In this document: positions 24,955-52,349 of the stretch, piece by piece
How positions within the stretch are numbered: the first letter of the stretch is position 1
Layout: the number at the start of each line of letters is the position of its first letter
Assembly (NCBI GenBank): GCA_012845835.1
Contig: JABAKD010000016.1
Location: forward strand, 11,126,507-11,190,506
DNA from: Undaria pinnatifida
Taxonomy: Eukaryota > Sar > Phaeophyceae > Laminariales > Alariaceae
Direction: 5' to 3'
DNA: 64,000 bases
Made by a program: the position numbers and the translations under genes
The notes under the pieces: generated by a model
What the model was told of the DNA's origin: nothing
Seen by the model: the letters and a program-made list of their open reading frames with translations, nothing else
Databases searched by the model: none

Positions 24955-27900
24955 ATGATGTTGTGCCAACACATGCAGGTTGCTGGCAACGGCAACGCAC
25001 TCTCGGCAAGACACGCCACTTCAATCGAGCGGAAACCCCTCTCTTTGGCGTTCTCTCCTTCAACAGCAGCAACAGCCAACAACGCCGCCACCACCACCAC
25101 CAAGCCCCGCGGTAGAGGTGAAAGACGGGGAACTGCTTTGGGAGCAGGGGCAAGGCAGGTAACAGCGCAGGAGCTGGAAAAGGAGATGACGGACTGGGAC
25201 TTGCCTCTCATTTTGGATGTGTTTGCCGTATGGTGCAGCCCTTGCGTCATGCTCAAGCCAGAGATGGAGAAGGTGGGTGGGTGGGGGCAAGCGAGAGGAG
25301 GGCAGGTTGCATCTTTTTTATGCACGAAGTATGGTGGTGATATTTTTAGAGCCGTGCCGACGAGGAACTATCTCTCATCCGCTGTGCTAGCCGTGGAGCC
25401 GCGCGAGGTTGTTGTCAATGTCGCGAGGTTAACCCTTGCACAAAATTCCACACTAGTTTCATGGGGTTTGTGCCCACAACGTGGGCACCTTTCTCAAGGG
25501 GGTTATCTCTGTCTGATTGGCCTGCGGCCCGACACGTGCGCACGTAATGGGTGCCTGGTGTCTGCGTTGGCCGTCCGTGGGTTTGGTGAAACACTTGAGC
25601 TGTAACTGTCCGCTACAGTGGCAGGTGCTCCGTCTCTCGGCCTGGCTGGACTTTCCGTTTCAGCTATTTTTTTTTTTTGTAGTAGTTCCGTCTTTTAAAC
25701 AAGGCCAATGGGTAGGCTAGTATGTCAAGAGATAATGAACGTCCCGAAATAAGGAAAAGAGGTGACAGCAGTCCTTTGAGTTGCCGCATGAGGTTTGTTC
25801 TAGTATGGTTTAGTATGATAATGGATGGTATGATACCCGCTAGAATAATACCAGGTATGATTTTGTTGTTTTGTTTTTTCATGGTCACGTTTACGCTCCA
25901 GCTCAACTCTTGAGAGGCTTTACTCTCCGCGACCTTCTGGGCTAACAAGCCGTCGTCACAGGTGTCTTCCCTTCCCTCCCCCGATACTTGCCTTCATTTT
26001 TATCGCGCATTGGGTTCAGCATTCCCACTTTATCAGCTTTTCATGTTTGTCGATTTTCATCGCGTTTTTGCTAACTCACGCTCTCGCGCTTTCCGCCAGT
26101 CAAGTTTTCACGCAAGGATAAAGTCCCTACGAGCACGGGTAGCCTCAGGAGCAAAAATGTCAGGGGACGGCACCTTGACCCCTTGACCGACGGCAATTTT
26201 CCGATAACTTGCCTTGACTGACGTCAAACTACTAAGTTGTAGTGTAGATTCACTCCTTGACCGACGGCAATTTTCCAATCAGTTACCTTGACTGACGCCA
26301 AAATTCTACAGTAGGTTTTAGTGTGGATTCACCCCTTGACCGACGGCAATTTTCCAATACTGTACCTTGACTGACGCCAAACTACTAGGTTTTAGTGTGG
26401 AACAATCGGTTTGACACCCTTGATCGCTGGACGTTTTCCCTTGACTGACCGTCTCCCGACACATTTGCTAAGGAGAACTCAAACCCGCATTATTGACTTT
26501 TGTAGGGACGATATCCACATACTACTCAATAGGGTACGGTCACCCCGGTGGCGTATCAGGTTATCCTCGAGCCTGGTATAGGTCAGTTTCGTGAGTTCGA
26601 ATCCCCCCGAGTGCATACTCGTATAAATTCGTGGGGACTTTTTCTTGTGCAACAAATTGACTAGCGGAAAACGCGAGAGCGTGAGTTAGCGACACTCGGT
26701 GAACAATCGACGATCAGTGGGATTGCTGAACCCTATGCGCGGAAAAAATTGAAGGCAAGAACCGGGGGGGGAAACGGATGACGCCTGTGACCACGGCTTG
26801 TCCAGAAGCTGGAAAGTAGAAGTGTGAAAAAAAAGGTACGATTTCCACCTGCTACTCAACCGGGGACGCCTATTATGATAGAATGTGATAATGTATCAGG
26901 TATCGAGGTATGATATATTTTGGTCGAGATATTTCCTGGGGGATTTTTGTTTGTCCATTTTCATTTTCATACGATATGCCCCTTCTTCGAGACCGGGGAA
27001 TCTTACTCATCGTATGGCTAAGGACGAAAGACGGTGTGTCTATGAATGTGTCCGGCGAACGAACGAACAATGAACAATGAACAGGTGGCGCAAGCTTTGG
27101 AGGGCAAGTGCAGGGTGTTGAAGATGGACAGCGACGACGAGTCAGAAATGGCGTCTACTCTCAACGTGAGTAGTTTTTTTTGCCGAAACCGGGTTCTGCG
27201 ACCACCGGGCTATAGCCGTCATCTGTTCGGTTCTCTTAATTGCCAGCCAAGGTACACAGGCAGGTTGGCGGTAGTCACAAAAAATCACCCTGCGCTTGTT
27301 TCCGGCGACATCAGTACTATCGTTTTGTTTTTCTTTGAATGTTTTAAATACGTCAGCTGTGAGTTTGATCAATTGAAGGGTCGATGCTCGTCCTTGCAAA
27401 AGCTGCGTGATACTCCGGTGTGGCGCGTTTCTTACTCTTTCGAAGATGTATGAATCCCCTGGACTATCCTTGTGCGTTTATTAGCCCCGACGCTGGGCGA
27501 CATCATTTTATTTATTTTTTTCTTGCCTTCAGCCGGGCAGGTAATAATGTAAGAATTCAGCTTACACCCGTGTCCACGGCATTTAATAGTCCCGAACTTA
27601 ACCTCTTTAGAGCCCCCGAATCCCTCCCTATACTGAATCCAAGTAATTTTGTCCCCAAAAACGGGTTTCCAGTTGTAAAGGGGTTAATTCTAAGTGCTTT
27701 GTTCCCGAAGACGTAGGTGTTTTGTTTTCGAGGAGTCAAAGTGGCTTCGTTGGGTGCGCGGCGTGTCTGTTCGTCTCCCTGCACCCTGCACTGCATGTGC
27801 TTACGCCCGCGCTAGTTACTTGCGTCAACGGCGCCTCCCGTTTTTCCATGCACTCTTAAGAAGGCTATAAATATCGAGCGGTCGGCAGGGCACCTCCACG

Positions 27901-29142
27901 TATCGCAAGACATCATCCCTTTCTTTCCCAGGGTCAGTCCCCGCCCCCGCCCACCCCCGCTCACACTCCCCCCGGGTGTACGGCCTCCCCACGGTCTTGT
28001 GCGTGAAGAGCGGGGTGGTGAAGCACCGGACGGAAACCCCACCCCAACCTCCACCCGCACCCCCGCCCGCCTCTACCTCCGTCTCGAAAGGGATGCGTGG
28101 TCAATGGTCAAACGACTAATGGCGAGCAACGAATGAGCACGCCCCCAACACAAGAAATCCCACCTCCCCTCTGCCCCCCACCCCCACCCCACCACCCCCC
28201 CTTAAAATACACACCAGTATATATAATGGTTGGCCTCGGTTGGCACCGACGCTGTAAAACATTATATGTGTATTGGGATTGGCGGGCGTTGGTTGGCAAC
28301 GACGGTGCAAAACATGCCAGTCACTGCGTGAGCTAGACGACCAGGGTACCGTTTTATTTTTTTTTAATTTTTGGCGGCCACCGTGGTGGTTATCGAGTTT
28401 GATCATATTGTGCGGGGTGGAGAACCCTAATTCCACATAGGGGAATGATCGATCGCATCACGTATTAATAGTGTGAATATGATAAGGCGGCCACGAGGCA
28501 GCTACATAGTAATACCCATTGCTGTCTCTTTAGTGGCCACGCATCAGAAAACAAAGTATACCTCATTGACGCTGTCACCCATAAGCAAGAAAATAGGCGC
28601 AAGGTGCCGAACTCCGTCTTACGAGCGTTTCTTGGAAGGATGCAGTTCACCCTTCATGCGACTCGCCGAACACCTCACGGCGCTTCGCGCTTGGTGTAAG
28701 CAATGTCTGTCTGGGTGGTGAAAACCCGACGCGCTCCGTCCCGGCATAGTACGGAGTTGCGAGGGTCTATGGTCATACGACTACACGGCCATGCACAAAC
28801 TGAGTACACCCCTCCCCCCCCCTACCCCACCCCCCATCCCCCCAGGTATACGGCCTCCCAACGGTCCTATACATGAAGAACGGGGAGATGAAGCACCGAA
28901 CGGAGGGGTCAATGCCGGCCGAGGAGATCCTTCAGCTTGCGGACATCCACCTCTTCGACGTGCCCCCTCCCACGGATGACGCCGCGGACGATCTGTTTAT
29001 CGACATGTCGGCTTGTGCGCCCGCCGCCCCCGCTCCGGCCGATGCTTGCGCACCGGTGGATGCTTGCCAGCCGGTGGATGCTTGCAAGCCGGTGGATGCA
29101 TGCAAGCCGGCAGGTGATGCGTCTTCGGCATGCACGCCGTGA
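24955..29142 (+). CDS. Thioredoxin (WCSPC) with DAC-x-PV repeat tail; three exons, 5' end uncertain
   Basis: Exons are 24979-25272, 27085-27165 and 28846-29142, all joined in phase 0 (EMEK|V, STLN|V). The 5' part is Ser/Thr/Ala-rich and transit-like. The fold then reads VTAQELEKEM, LILDVFAVWCSPC with the redox Cys pair, KPEMEKVAQALEGK, RVLKMDSDDE, YGLPTVLYMKNGE containing the cis-Pro, and MPAEEILQLAD. These are the standard thioredoxin elements in order. Beyond the fold is an added ~60-residue tail with DACAPV, DACQPV, DACKPV, DACKPA: four regularly spaced cysteines, not normal for the family. The start is uncertain: ATGs at 24955 or 24973 are in frame, but 24977-78 is a good AG acceptor (ATGCAG|GTTGCT), so an upstream targeting exon is likely. 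It probably acts as a disulfide reductase in an organelle. Confidence 0.8.
26181..26408 (+). repeat. Three-copy tandem repeat, 74-79 bp unit
   Basis: Copies start at 26181, 26255 and 26334, each opening CCTTGACCGACGGCAATTTTCC and containing CCTTGACTGACG(C/T)CAAA, then GTAGATTCAC or GTGGATTCACC. The paired GACCGACGG and GACTGACGC give each unit an internal echo. The array sits between the arms of the fold-back element. Confidence 0.85.
26540..26625 (+). other. Possible tRNA-derived (SINE-like) segment
   Basis: A Pol III B-box-like GAGTTCGAATCCC is preceded about 50 bases upstream by an A-box-like GGTGGCGTATCAGG. The T-arm and acceptor pairing are poor, so it is not a working tRNA as far as I can tell. 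It may be the decayed head of a tRNA-derived short interspersed element. Confidence 0.25.
27976..28040 (+). pseudogene. Dead duplicate of the thioredoxin last exon start
   Basis: GTGTACGGCCTCCCCACGGT and the following bases encode VYGLPTVLCVKSGVVKHRTE, matching 15 of the first 20 residues of the real last exon at 28846 (VYGLPTVLYMKNGEMKHRTE). The splice acceptor that is CCCAG|GT in the real exon is CCCGG|GT here, so the AG is lost. Similarity stops soon after ACGGAA. It lies about 870 bases upstream of the live exon, inside the second intron. Confidence 0.75.
28631..28815 (+). repeat. ~180 bp dispersed repeat, inverted copy at 41741-41918
   Basis: The segment runs from GGATGCAGTTCACCCTTCAT, through GCGCTTCGCGCTTGGTG and GACGCGCTCCGTCCCGGCAT, to GAGTACACCCC. 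The reverse complement recurs in BiP intron 6 at about 41741-41918. Here it abuts the pyrimidine tract of the thioredoxin last-exon acceptor. Confidence 0.75.
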
Positions 29143-29480
29143 GAGAGTTTTTGTATTTGGAGCTCTTTTTTTTTTAGGGGGGGCGGGGGGCGGGGGAGGG
29201 TGTTTGCTAGCCGATAGGCGATGCGTGTTCGGCGCACCCACCCACCCACCCACCCACCCACCCACCCACCCACCGTGAGGGTTTCTTTGTGGGGGGCTTT
29301 TTTTTGGGATGGAGGGGGGGGGGGGTGGTTGTGGATGCGTGCAAGCCAATGGATGCGTGCAAGCCGACAGATATCGACGCGTCTTCGGCATATCCACCAC
29401 GAGGGTTTCATTGTGAGAGGCTCTTTTAAGAGGGGCGGGGGGGGGGGAGGGGGGGGGTATTGTTTTTGTGCGGGGAGGGG
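29143..29480 (+). repeat. Degenerate tandem copies of the thioredoxin 3' end
   Basis: After the stop, the DAC-repeat coding sequence and the following GTGAGAGxGTTT...GGCTCTTTT stretch recur twice in eroded form, at about 29200-29310 and 29325-29430 (GTGGATGCGTGCAAGCC, GACGCGTCTTCGGCATAT). CACC repeats and G runs separate them. This shows that the tail of the gene and its 3' flank have been duplicated locally. Confidence 0.65.
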
Positions 29481-29970
29481 GGGGACGCCAGAGGGCCACC
29501 CTGAACGCGTTCAGCATCCAGCGGTCTTGATTTTTTGCGGAGCAGAGCATATAGCGGTCCCATGTTTAGCAAGGTTTTCCATGGTTATTTTTTTTTTTTT
29601 TGTACGTGAGGTGTGGCAGTGGTATGCGAGGAAGGCCTCCGCTAAGTGGAGAGTTTTTTTCACAGTGTTTATATGCACTTTGCCCTTCGGCAGCGTGCAG
29701 CCTTGTATAATATTATGTGCAAAATGGCGATAGCGTAGCGATAATGTGAGTGCTGATATCAGTTACACGTTGGACGTTTCGGAACGGAAAAGAGGAAGCG
29801 CCTGCGCGTGCATGGCGTGAATGACATTGTTTATTGCTTTTGCTCCACGATCGTCCGAGAGCCGTTCGTTGCAACGCATTACGGCTTTCGTCGCGAACAA
29901 GAGAAATTGGAAATTGGTGGATGGGTTCACATCTGCGTTTCAAGGGCGTTCTGCAAGAACACACGTAGCC

Positions 29971-30131
29971 GACGTGTCACGCAGCTTGCAAAGCTGAGTA
30001 TCGGCTGCTCAGTCGGTCGACCTCACAGCTGACGTTTTCGTGATAATTCGACGTGTCACGCAGCTTGCAAAGCTGAGTATCGGCTGCTCAGTCGGTCGAC
30101 CTCACAGCTGACGTTTTCGTGATAATAATTC
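29971..30131 (+). repeat. Perfect tandem pair, 79 bp unit
   Basis: Two essentially identical copies start at 29971 and 30050 (GACGTGTCACGCAGCTTGCA through CTCACAGCTGACGTTTTCG). The unit belongs to the AGCTTGCAAAGATGAG dispersed family, here with AGCTGAGTATCGG. The rest of 29480-30880 shows no gene. Confidence 0.9.
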
Positions 30132-30879
30132 GTTGTTTTACACTGAGCCCGGTTTTGGCCTTTGGTTAATAAATTAAAAACAGTCCTTTGGGAAATGGGG
30201 GGTGTTTGCAACCTTTCTTCGTCTTACCTCTCACAACATATCCAGGTAATGGTGAAAGCCCGAAAATGCCTTTTTCCAAAGTTGGGACGCAGCCTTCAAA
30301 CGGCATCACCTTGAGGAGGTGGCAAGTGTACTATTTCGTAGTGCTGCTTATAATACTAATTCAAAGGCTTCCATTGTCATTACATTTGCCATCCGACCAA
30401 TATGCGCCGTGACAAGTCGATGCGAGTTGACGAGGGAAGAAACAGCTGGAGTCTTCTCGCGGTAGAAATGAAGGCGTGTACCGTAGTGGGGAGGGGGGAG
30501 AAGATCCTGCTGGTGGTGACCCCGGATCTGAGGTTCATCTATCATAGGAAGGGAGAGGGAGAGCGAAAAAGTGTGTACGAAGATAATATAGAAGGGATGA
30601 AAAAGGGAAGAAGTATCGAATCACCAATAAGACCCACGAAAAGGAAAAAAAAAAATCGATTTTTAATTAGGTTTCTTCCTTGTTCGTCGTGTGCCCAGCA
30701 CGCGGCGAACATGTTGCCCCTTAGGTGGCAGGCGTTTCTACCTGACAATATTATACAAAGGGTGTGGGAAATACAAGTGGGGTCGCGTCTCTCACACGAT
30801 GGTACGGTTGGCCTTCCCCAAAGTCCTACCACACTGGTCCACCGCCCTGCCCTCTACTTCGCACAAATGAACATGTTTT

Positions 30880-31790
30880 AGCCACCATACCAGGGGTTTC
30901 CATGACACTGCGCCATACAAAAATGGCCCCTGCTCACCCTGGCAGGCGTTTTCACCTTACCTAGTATACAAAGCGCACACACATGGACTCTATTTGTGGT
31001 CACCACAACAGAGGTTTCCATTGCATTGTAGAAAGCGCTTCGATCGCATCGTTACAAAGCATACAAATTGGGGCACTGCATATTGTTTGTCCACACAGCT
31101 CATCACTCCGAAGCCATAGGCATCATGCTCGCCACTACTACCACCCTGCCCTGCATAGTGCACGCAGTGACCATAATGTAGGGGTTTCCGATGCTTTACG
31201 CAGTGCACAAATGGTCCCTAGTCGCCGTAGCAGGCGTTGTCACCCTCACAATCACGTTAATTTTGGGTACGAACGGGAGGCACTACATACTGCGCTTTCC
31301 CACAGTTCGTCTCCGAAGTCATAGTCGTCCTTCTCGCCACTACCACCCTGCCCTACGCTACATCGAGCATAAAATCGCCATAACAGGGGTTTCCATTGCA
31401 CTGCATACGGCGCGCAAGTCGTTCCTAGTCACCGTAGCAGGCGTTTTCACCTCACTACGAGTACACCACACGTTACTTTTTGGTACAGTGGGGGAGGGGC
31501 ACCACATACTCATTTTCTACGGTTCATCGTCTCCCTCGAGTCGTAGCCGTGCTGCTCGCCGCCACTACACCGCCCTGCCCTACGTTACAAGGTGCACAAA
31601 GCGACCTCAACAGGGGTTCCCATCGCACTGTGTGAAGAGGTGATCCGGGAGAGGGGTGCAGGGTGGTCGGTGCAGGGAAGCGTTCTCCTCTTTGGTTCCG
31701 GCGTCTTCTTTAACCCTGCGTGCAGTGCACAAGAGGTCCCTAATCGCCGTAGCAGGTGGTTCGATCTTCATCCTATTCTGCAGTTCATCG
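30880..31790 (+). repeat. Degenerate tandem array, unit about 120-230 bp
   Basis: The motif GGGGTTTCCAT(T)GCACTGC followed by GTCCCTAGTCACCGTAGCAGGCGTTTTCACC recurs with starts at about 30893, 31011, 31182, 31387 and 31613. Unit length varies and copies are diverged. No gene is evident; the array lies just past the 3' end of the BiP gene. Confidence 0.6.
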
Positions 31791-31828
31791 CCTCCGAAAT
31801 CTGGTCGTCCCCTGTTCGCCACAGCCAA

Positions 31829-32090
31829 CGAGTCGTTCTACGGTAGCCCTCCCCCCAACTTTTACTTTTAACGAAATCGACGGTTTCGAAACCAGCTCCC
31901 GGCCGTATGTCCTGAAATACGGTGTGTCTCTTGACACCCCGGCGTCATCGATCGATAGGCCCTTGCGCACACAAGAAAATATGTGGATACACTTTGCCTT
32001 CAATCGTATCCTTCCTTTGTGTCGAGCAGCGCTATGATGAAACGTTCGTTGAAGAAAACTGCTAGTTTTTTTGGGGGGGGGCTAGATCGA
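31829..32090 (+). repeat. ~260 bp dispersed repeat (further copies 46660-46912 and 39655-39905 inverted)
   Basis: The copy opens CGAGTCGTTCTACGG and contains CCAGCTCCCGGCCGTAT, GAAATACGGTGTG and AAACGTTCGTTGAAGA, and ends in a T run then a G run. A same-orientation copy is in BiP intron 1 and an inverted copy in intron 7. All three carry the homopolymer end, which suggests a short transposed element. Confidence 0.75.
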
Positions 32091-32260
32091 CCCCGTCCCC
32101 GATAGCCCTGTGTTCCCATTAAACTACACCCTCTAGAAGCGACCAAAAGGACCTTTTTCACTGTCGCAGGCGTTATCCCACCTGAATCGATTACTATTTT
32201 ACTCAAAACGCGCAAGCAAGTAAGTGGAGGCACTGCACGCTAGCTGGACCAGGTAATGCT

Positions 32261-48562
<16,302 letters not shown>

Positions 48563-48599
48563 AAGTTTGATTTTGATTACTTTTTTCTCTGTTGTTGTT

Positions 48600-48890
48600 G
48601 CTGTTGTTCTAGCTCGTGCTGGTGCTGGTGCCGGTGCTGGTGCTGCGGGCGGGGCTGCTGTTTGTTGGTTCTGCTGTTACTGTTGCTGGTGGTGCTGGTG
48701 CTGGTGCTGGTGCTGGTGGTGCTGGTGCTAGTGGTGCTGCTGTTGCTGTTGTTGTCGTTGTCGTTGTCGTTGTTGCTGCTGCTTTTGTTGCTGCTTCTTT
48801 TGTTGCTGCTGCGCTGGTGCTGGTGGTGCTTGCTGCTGCTGTTCCCTTTCGCTGTTGTTGCTGCTGCTGCTGCTGTGCACGTTGAAAGAT
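48600..48890 (+). repeat. GCTGGT / GTTGCT triplet-rich stretch upstream of BiP
   Basis: The plus strand shows runs of GCTGGTGCTGGTGCC, TTGTCGTTGTCG and GCTGCTGCTG; the transcript strand is CAG/CAA-rich. It lies 40 to 330 bases before the BiP start codon, so it may fall in the promoter or 5' leader. Apparent ORFs here are repeat artefacts. Confidence 0.75.
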
Positions 48891-48899
48891 GGCGTTGAT

Positions 48900-51800
48900 G
48901 AACGACTGTTGAAAATACAGTAGCGGTTGCCGGTGTGAGTGTGTGAGGGAGGGTCAGGCGTCAGCTCATCGCAGCCCACGCTGCAGCTCACCCCCTCCCC
49001 TATCTAGACTCTCTCGGCACACCATGACACGCGTCGCCTAATTTTTCCAATTTTTGAATTACTCGTACTCGAATTTGATTGGCCCTCGTGTGGGACAAGA
49101 CTAGACAGGATTTCAAGAAAAATCTCTTGAAAAAGGCCTGTGGCCTGTGGCCTGCGGTACTTTTTGCTGGACCTTTTCGCCGAATCCACAGCATAAAAAT
49201 CCTAAAATCCAAGGAACCAGAGAACGGCGCGAGTGGCAGTTGGCCTGTCTCTGGTCTACCCTAACGCACTACACTACCGCTTGTGATTCAATACTGTACA
49301 CGGCAGTACTGGTAGTGATGTAGAGCTGCCACTCATGGTTCGTAACAAGACAAACTGTAGTAGTCCAGCAGTCCAGCACCAAGTCCAGCACCCAGGTGGT
49401 CTAGAACCTACAGCGTAAGAGAAGAATGACACATGGTACCTGGCATGTACGAAACATGGTACAGCAGTACACGTATCTATATAGACTAGAGAGCTCTACT
49501 ATTGTCACCGAATGCCTAACGGGTACCTGGCTCACCAAGTGCCTACCGGGTACCTGGTGAACAAGGGTAGACAACAAGCAGCAGAGGCCGTTATAGGTCG
49601 TGGGCCGCGGTATTTTACCCGAGCATATACGCAACACATGTACGCGCGTGTACATCGTAGCATATGTACGCGTGTACATATAGACTAGACTATATATGTC
49701 GCCGTTGTTTTGTCATGTCCAAAATGGTATCAAGGGCAACGACTTGATGTCTTTGTTGCGCTCTGTTACCGTGCTACCTGATACTTTGTACACCGAGAAG
49801 GGCCGGGTGGAGTGCATTATCCCCATGCAGTTTCATGTGGCAGGCTTTTGGGGCCCAAGTTCATGGGTGACCCATGACGTGTGAGCAACCCATGGGTTGC
49901 CCATGGACTACCGAAGGAACTTTTGGGTAATCCACGCGCAACCCACGGGCGACCTGTGGGCAACCCGTGGGCACCCGTGGGCAACAGAACCCTAACCCAA
50001 TTGCGTTGTGCCGATTGCTGTCGATCGTCGGAAGAACGTTGTGTGCATGGGGTAAAACAATTGGGCACTCTTTTACGCATCACGTGGACGGAGTACCTGT
50101 TGTTGTTGTTGTAGTTCGCTGTTCGTCCATACTACTACTGCTGTATGTAGTCTAGGTACCATCGCAAAACGCGGCACCGGTATGAAAATAACATCCATGG
50201 GGTCACCAACCCAGACATGCTGTGTATATAACGAGGAATCCCTCGCAATGAACGTGGGAAGCGCGCGATCGATGGACAAACGCACCTGCAAATTCGGGTC
50301 GACATGCACACGCATCCGTATACAACGGCAGCTTGCGCTGCCGGGGTTGTAACGAAGAGCACTGATAGGGACAGCTTACGCTATACCTACAATGGGACCC
50401 GAAGGGTGCGCCAGCTAGCGTTGGGCTGCGAAAGCAACGGAGTTAAATCGACACACGACGCGTATGAAAATACGTGGAAGTGTGGTGAGCTAAAGCTTTA
50501 TTTTTCCCCATCCGCCGGAGGATAAATAAAAAAATAAAAAAAAATTGATCTATCATGTCGGGGGAACTCGCAGCTCTGCTTGTAAAACAGGCATATTTTA
50601 TACCAGGTACTGACTAGTACCTGGTACTTTTTTTAGCAGTTTTTACAAAAAGCACCAGGAAGAAAACAACTTGTTGCAAGACTTGGCTCCATTCTCAAGG
50701 GCGGGCGGCCACAACGACGGCGGGCGATGTAAGCATAACGTTCGTTGGGGGCAAGGTGAAAAATGCGAGACCCCGAGAAGATCGTGCTCATCTCTCAAGC
50801 GCGCGGTTTCCAGGTTTCCCCCAAAAATGTTGTTGAAACTATGTAACGGCGTTTCCAAAATCTGTTGACACCTTACGGAATCGGGCGATCCCAAGCCTCG
50901 TCGTTTTCGCCCACTCCGCGGAGACAGCGGCGTGCATCAATATTCGTTATCATCGTATGCTCACCGTTGGGACAATATGTGCTTTGACCCCTTAGACTAT
51001 ATATCTACGGACCGTTGTGGACAAACAAGAAACACGAGAGAGAGCCTTTTTACTTGGGGACACCAAAAAGCAAGAAAAAAAGACGATACAAAAAGTGACG
51101 ATTGCAGCTTCATTCCACTGCTTCGTTGGGGGATACTAAGGGATACACTTCGTATATCGGTATGTATACCACACTAGTTTATGGTGTCCGAGGCATTCGA
51201 CGCCAGCGCAAGAAAGCATGATCCTACTCGTTCGCGCTTCTTCGCGCTCACTCTACTCGAACTCGTTGACGGTTCACAAGACCGAGCTTAAATCCCGTTT
51301 TTATCGCCATAAATTTTAGTAGTATGTCTTCGAGACGCGTGCTACGGTAGAGGTGCACCACTTTTTTGCTGAGGGTGCTTAACGCCTTCACCACTGGAAA
51401 CCCGTTTTGGGGAAAAAATACTTCAAGTTAGTATGGGGAGAGATTTTGGGGTTCTAAAGGGGCCGAGACCTCTCCCAAAACTGACATGGAGGAAAATAAA
51501 ACTGCCATGATCCCGGATAAAAAATCCCATGGCGCCTAGGTGCACAACGAGAATCATGATTTTTTTTTTGGCAATTTCCGACGATTTTGGGCTAAGGAGC
51601 CTCCACCGTCACTCAGAAAAAAATAGCCAAAACGAGCTACCTCTATCGTACCATGCGTCCCTGTACCCAGAAGCGTTAAAGTAATCAGGGAACCAAAGGC
51701 GGTATGTTATCGCAATTACGTCTCCACGGGGTCCTAGAACAGGTCAATTGCAGCTGCCTACCCCTTTATGCGGAACCACGTTCGTATGGGGAAGCTAGCT

Positions 51801-52349
51801 GGCTGGAGAGATCAAGAGATAATCAGACCGCGTGCGTGAAGGCTGGGTGTCTATTGTCTGTATAATAGAAAGGGAAAAGGCGTGAGGATCGAGCCCCGCC
51901 CAGCGATCTTCAGTCGCTGAAACAAAAGGTCAGGTACACAGTGGTCTGCGGTGTCCGATTGTCGCACGCCCACAGAAAATGGTAGCGTTTGCCCACGTAT
52001 TCTGACCCCGCTCAGTCGTTCTACGTGCTAAGAACGGCTCCACACACAGAGTCCATGCATTCGATACAAACAAGTATCACGCGAAAACACATTTTGCTGG
52101 GTCCATTTTCACGGGCTGAAATCACAAAAACATTATCTCAACAGGGACATCTCGACAGACGAGTGCTAGGCTTCTCCACTCCTTATCATGTTCTTCGTTT
52201 CTTCATTAATAAAAGAGATGCGTCAGCGGTGAAATCGAGAAAAACCGTTTTGACATTCATATTTGCAAGCTGTGTGCGTTTTTTTATCATACCAGTAGTC
52301 CTACACGTACGTAGCCCCCGCGTCGAGTCGAAAAGCGAACACGCCTTGT
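48900..52349. other. Intergenic, repeats but no gene seen
   Basis: The stretch contains repeats of GGGCAACCCGTGGGCA type at about 49866-49985, the second copy of the 20014 repeat (50386-50545), the fourth copy of the 36472 family (51440-51660) and several TACCAGGTA words. Short open frames show no recognisable domain. Confidence 0.5.

Larger units (their letters stand above)
25928..26820. mobile_element. Fold-back element with ~170 bp inverted arms, in a thioredoxin intron
   Basis: The left arm (about 25928-26105) reads CCTTCTGG...ACAAGCCGT, TTGCCTTCA, GGGTTCAGCA and TAACTCACGCTCTCGCG. The right arm (about 26660-26820) is its reverse complement with moderate divergence. Between them are a three-copy minisatellite (26181-26408) and a tRNA-like segment. 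A single arm copy recurs at about 38936-39115 in BiP intron 8. No coding capacity is seen, so it would need help from another element to move. Confidence 0.6.

Noticed and set aside
49866..49985. Palindromic GGGCAACCCGTGGGC repeats as a regulatory site
   Set aside because: They form an irregular minisatellite with no adjacent gene.
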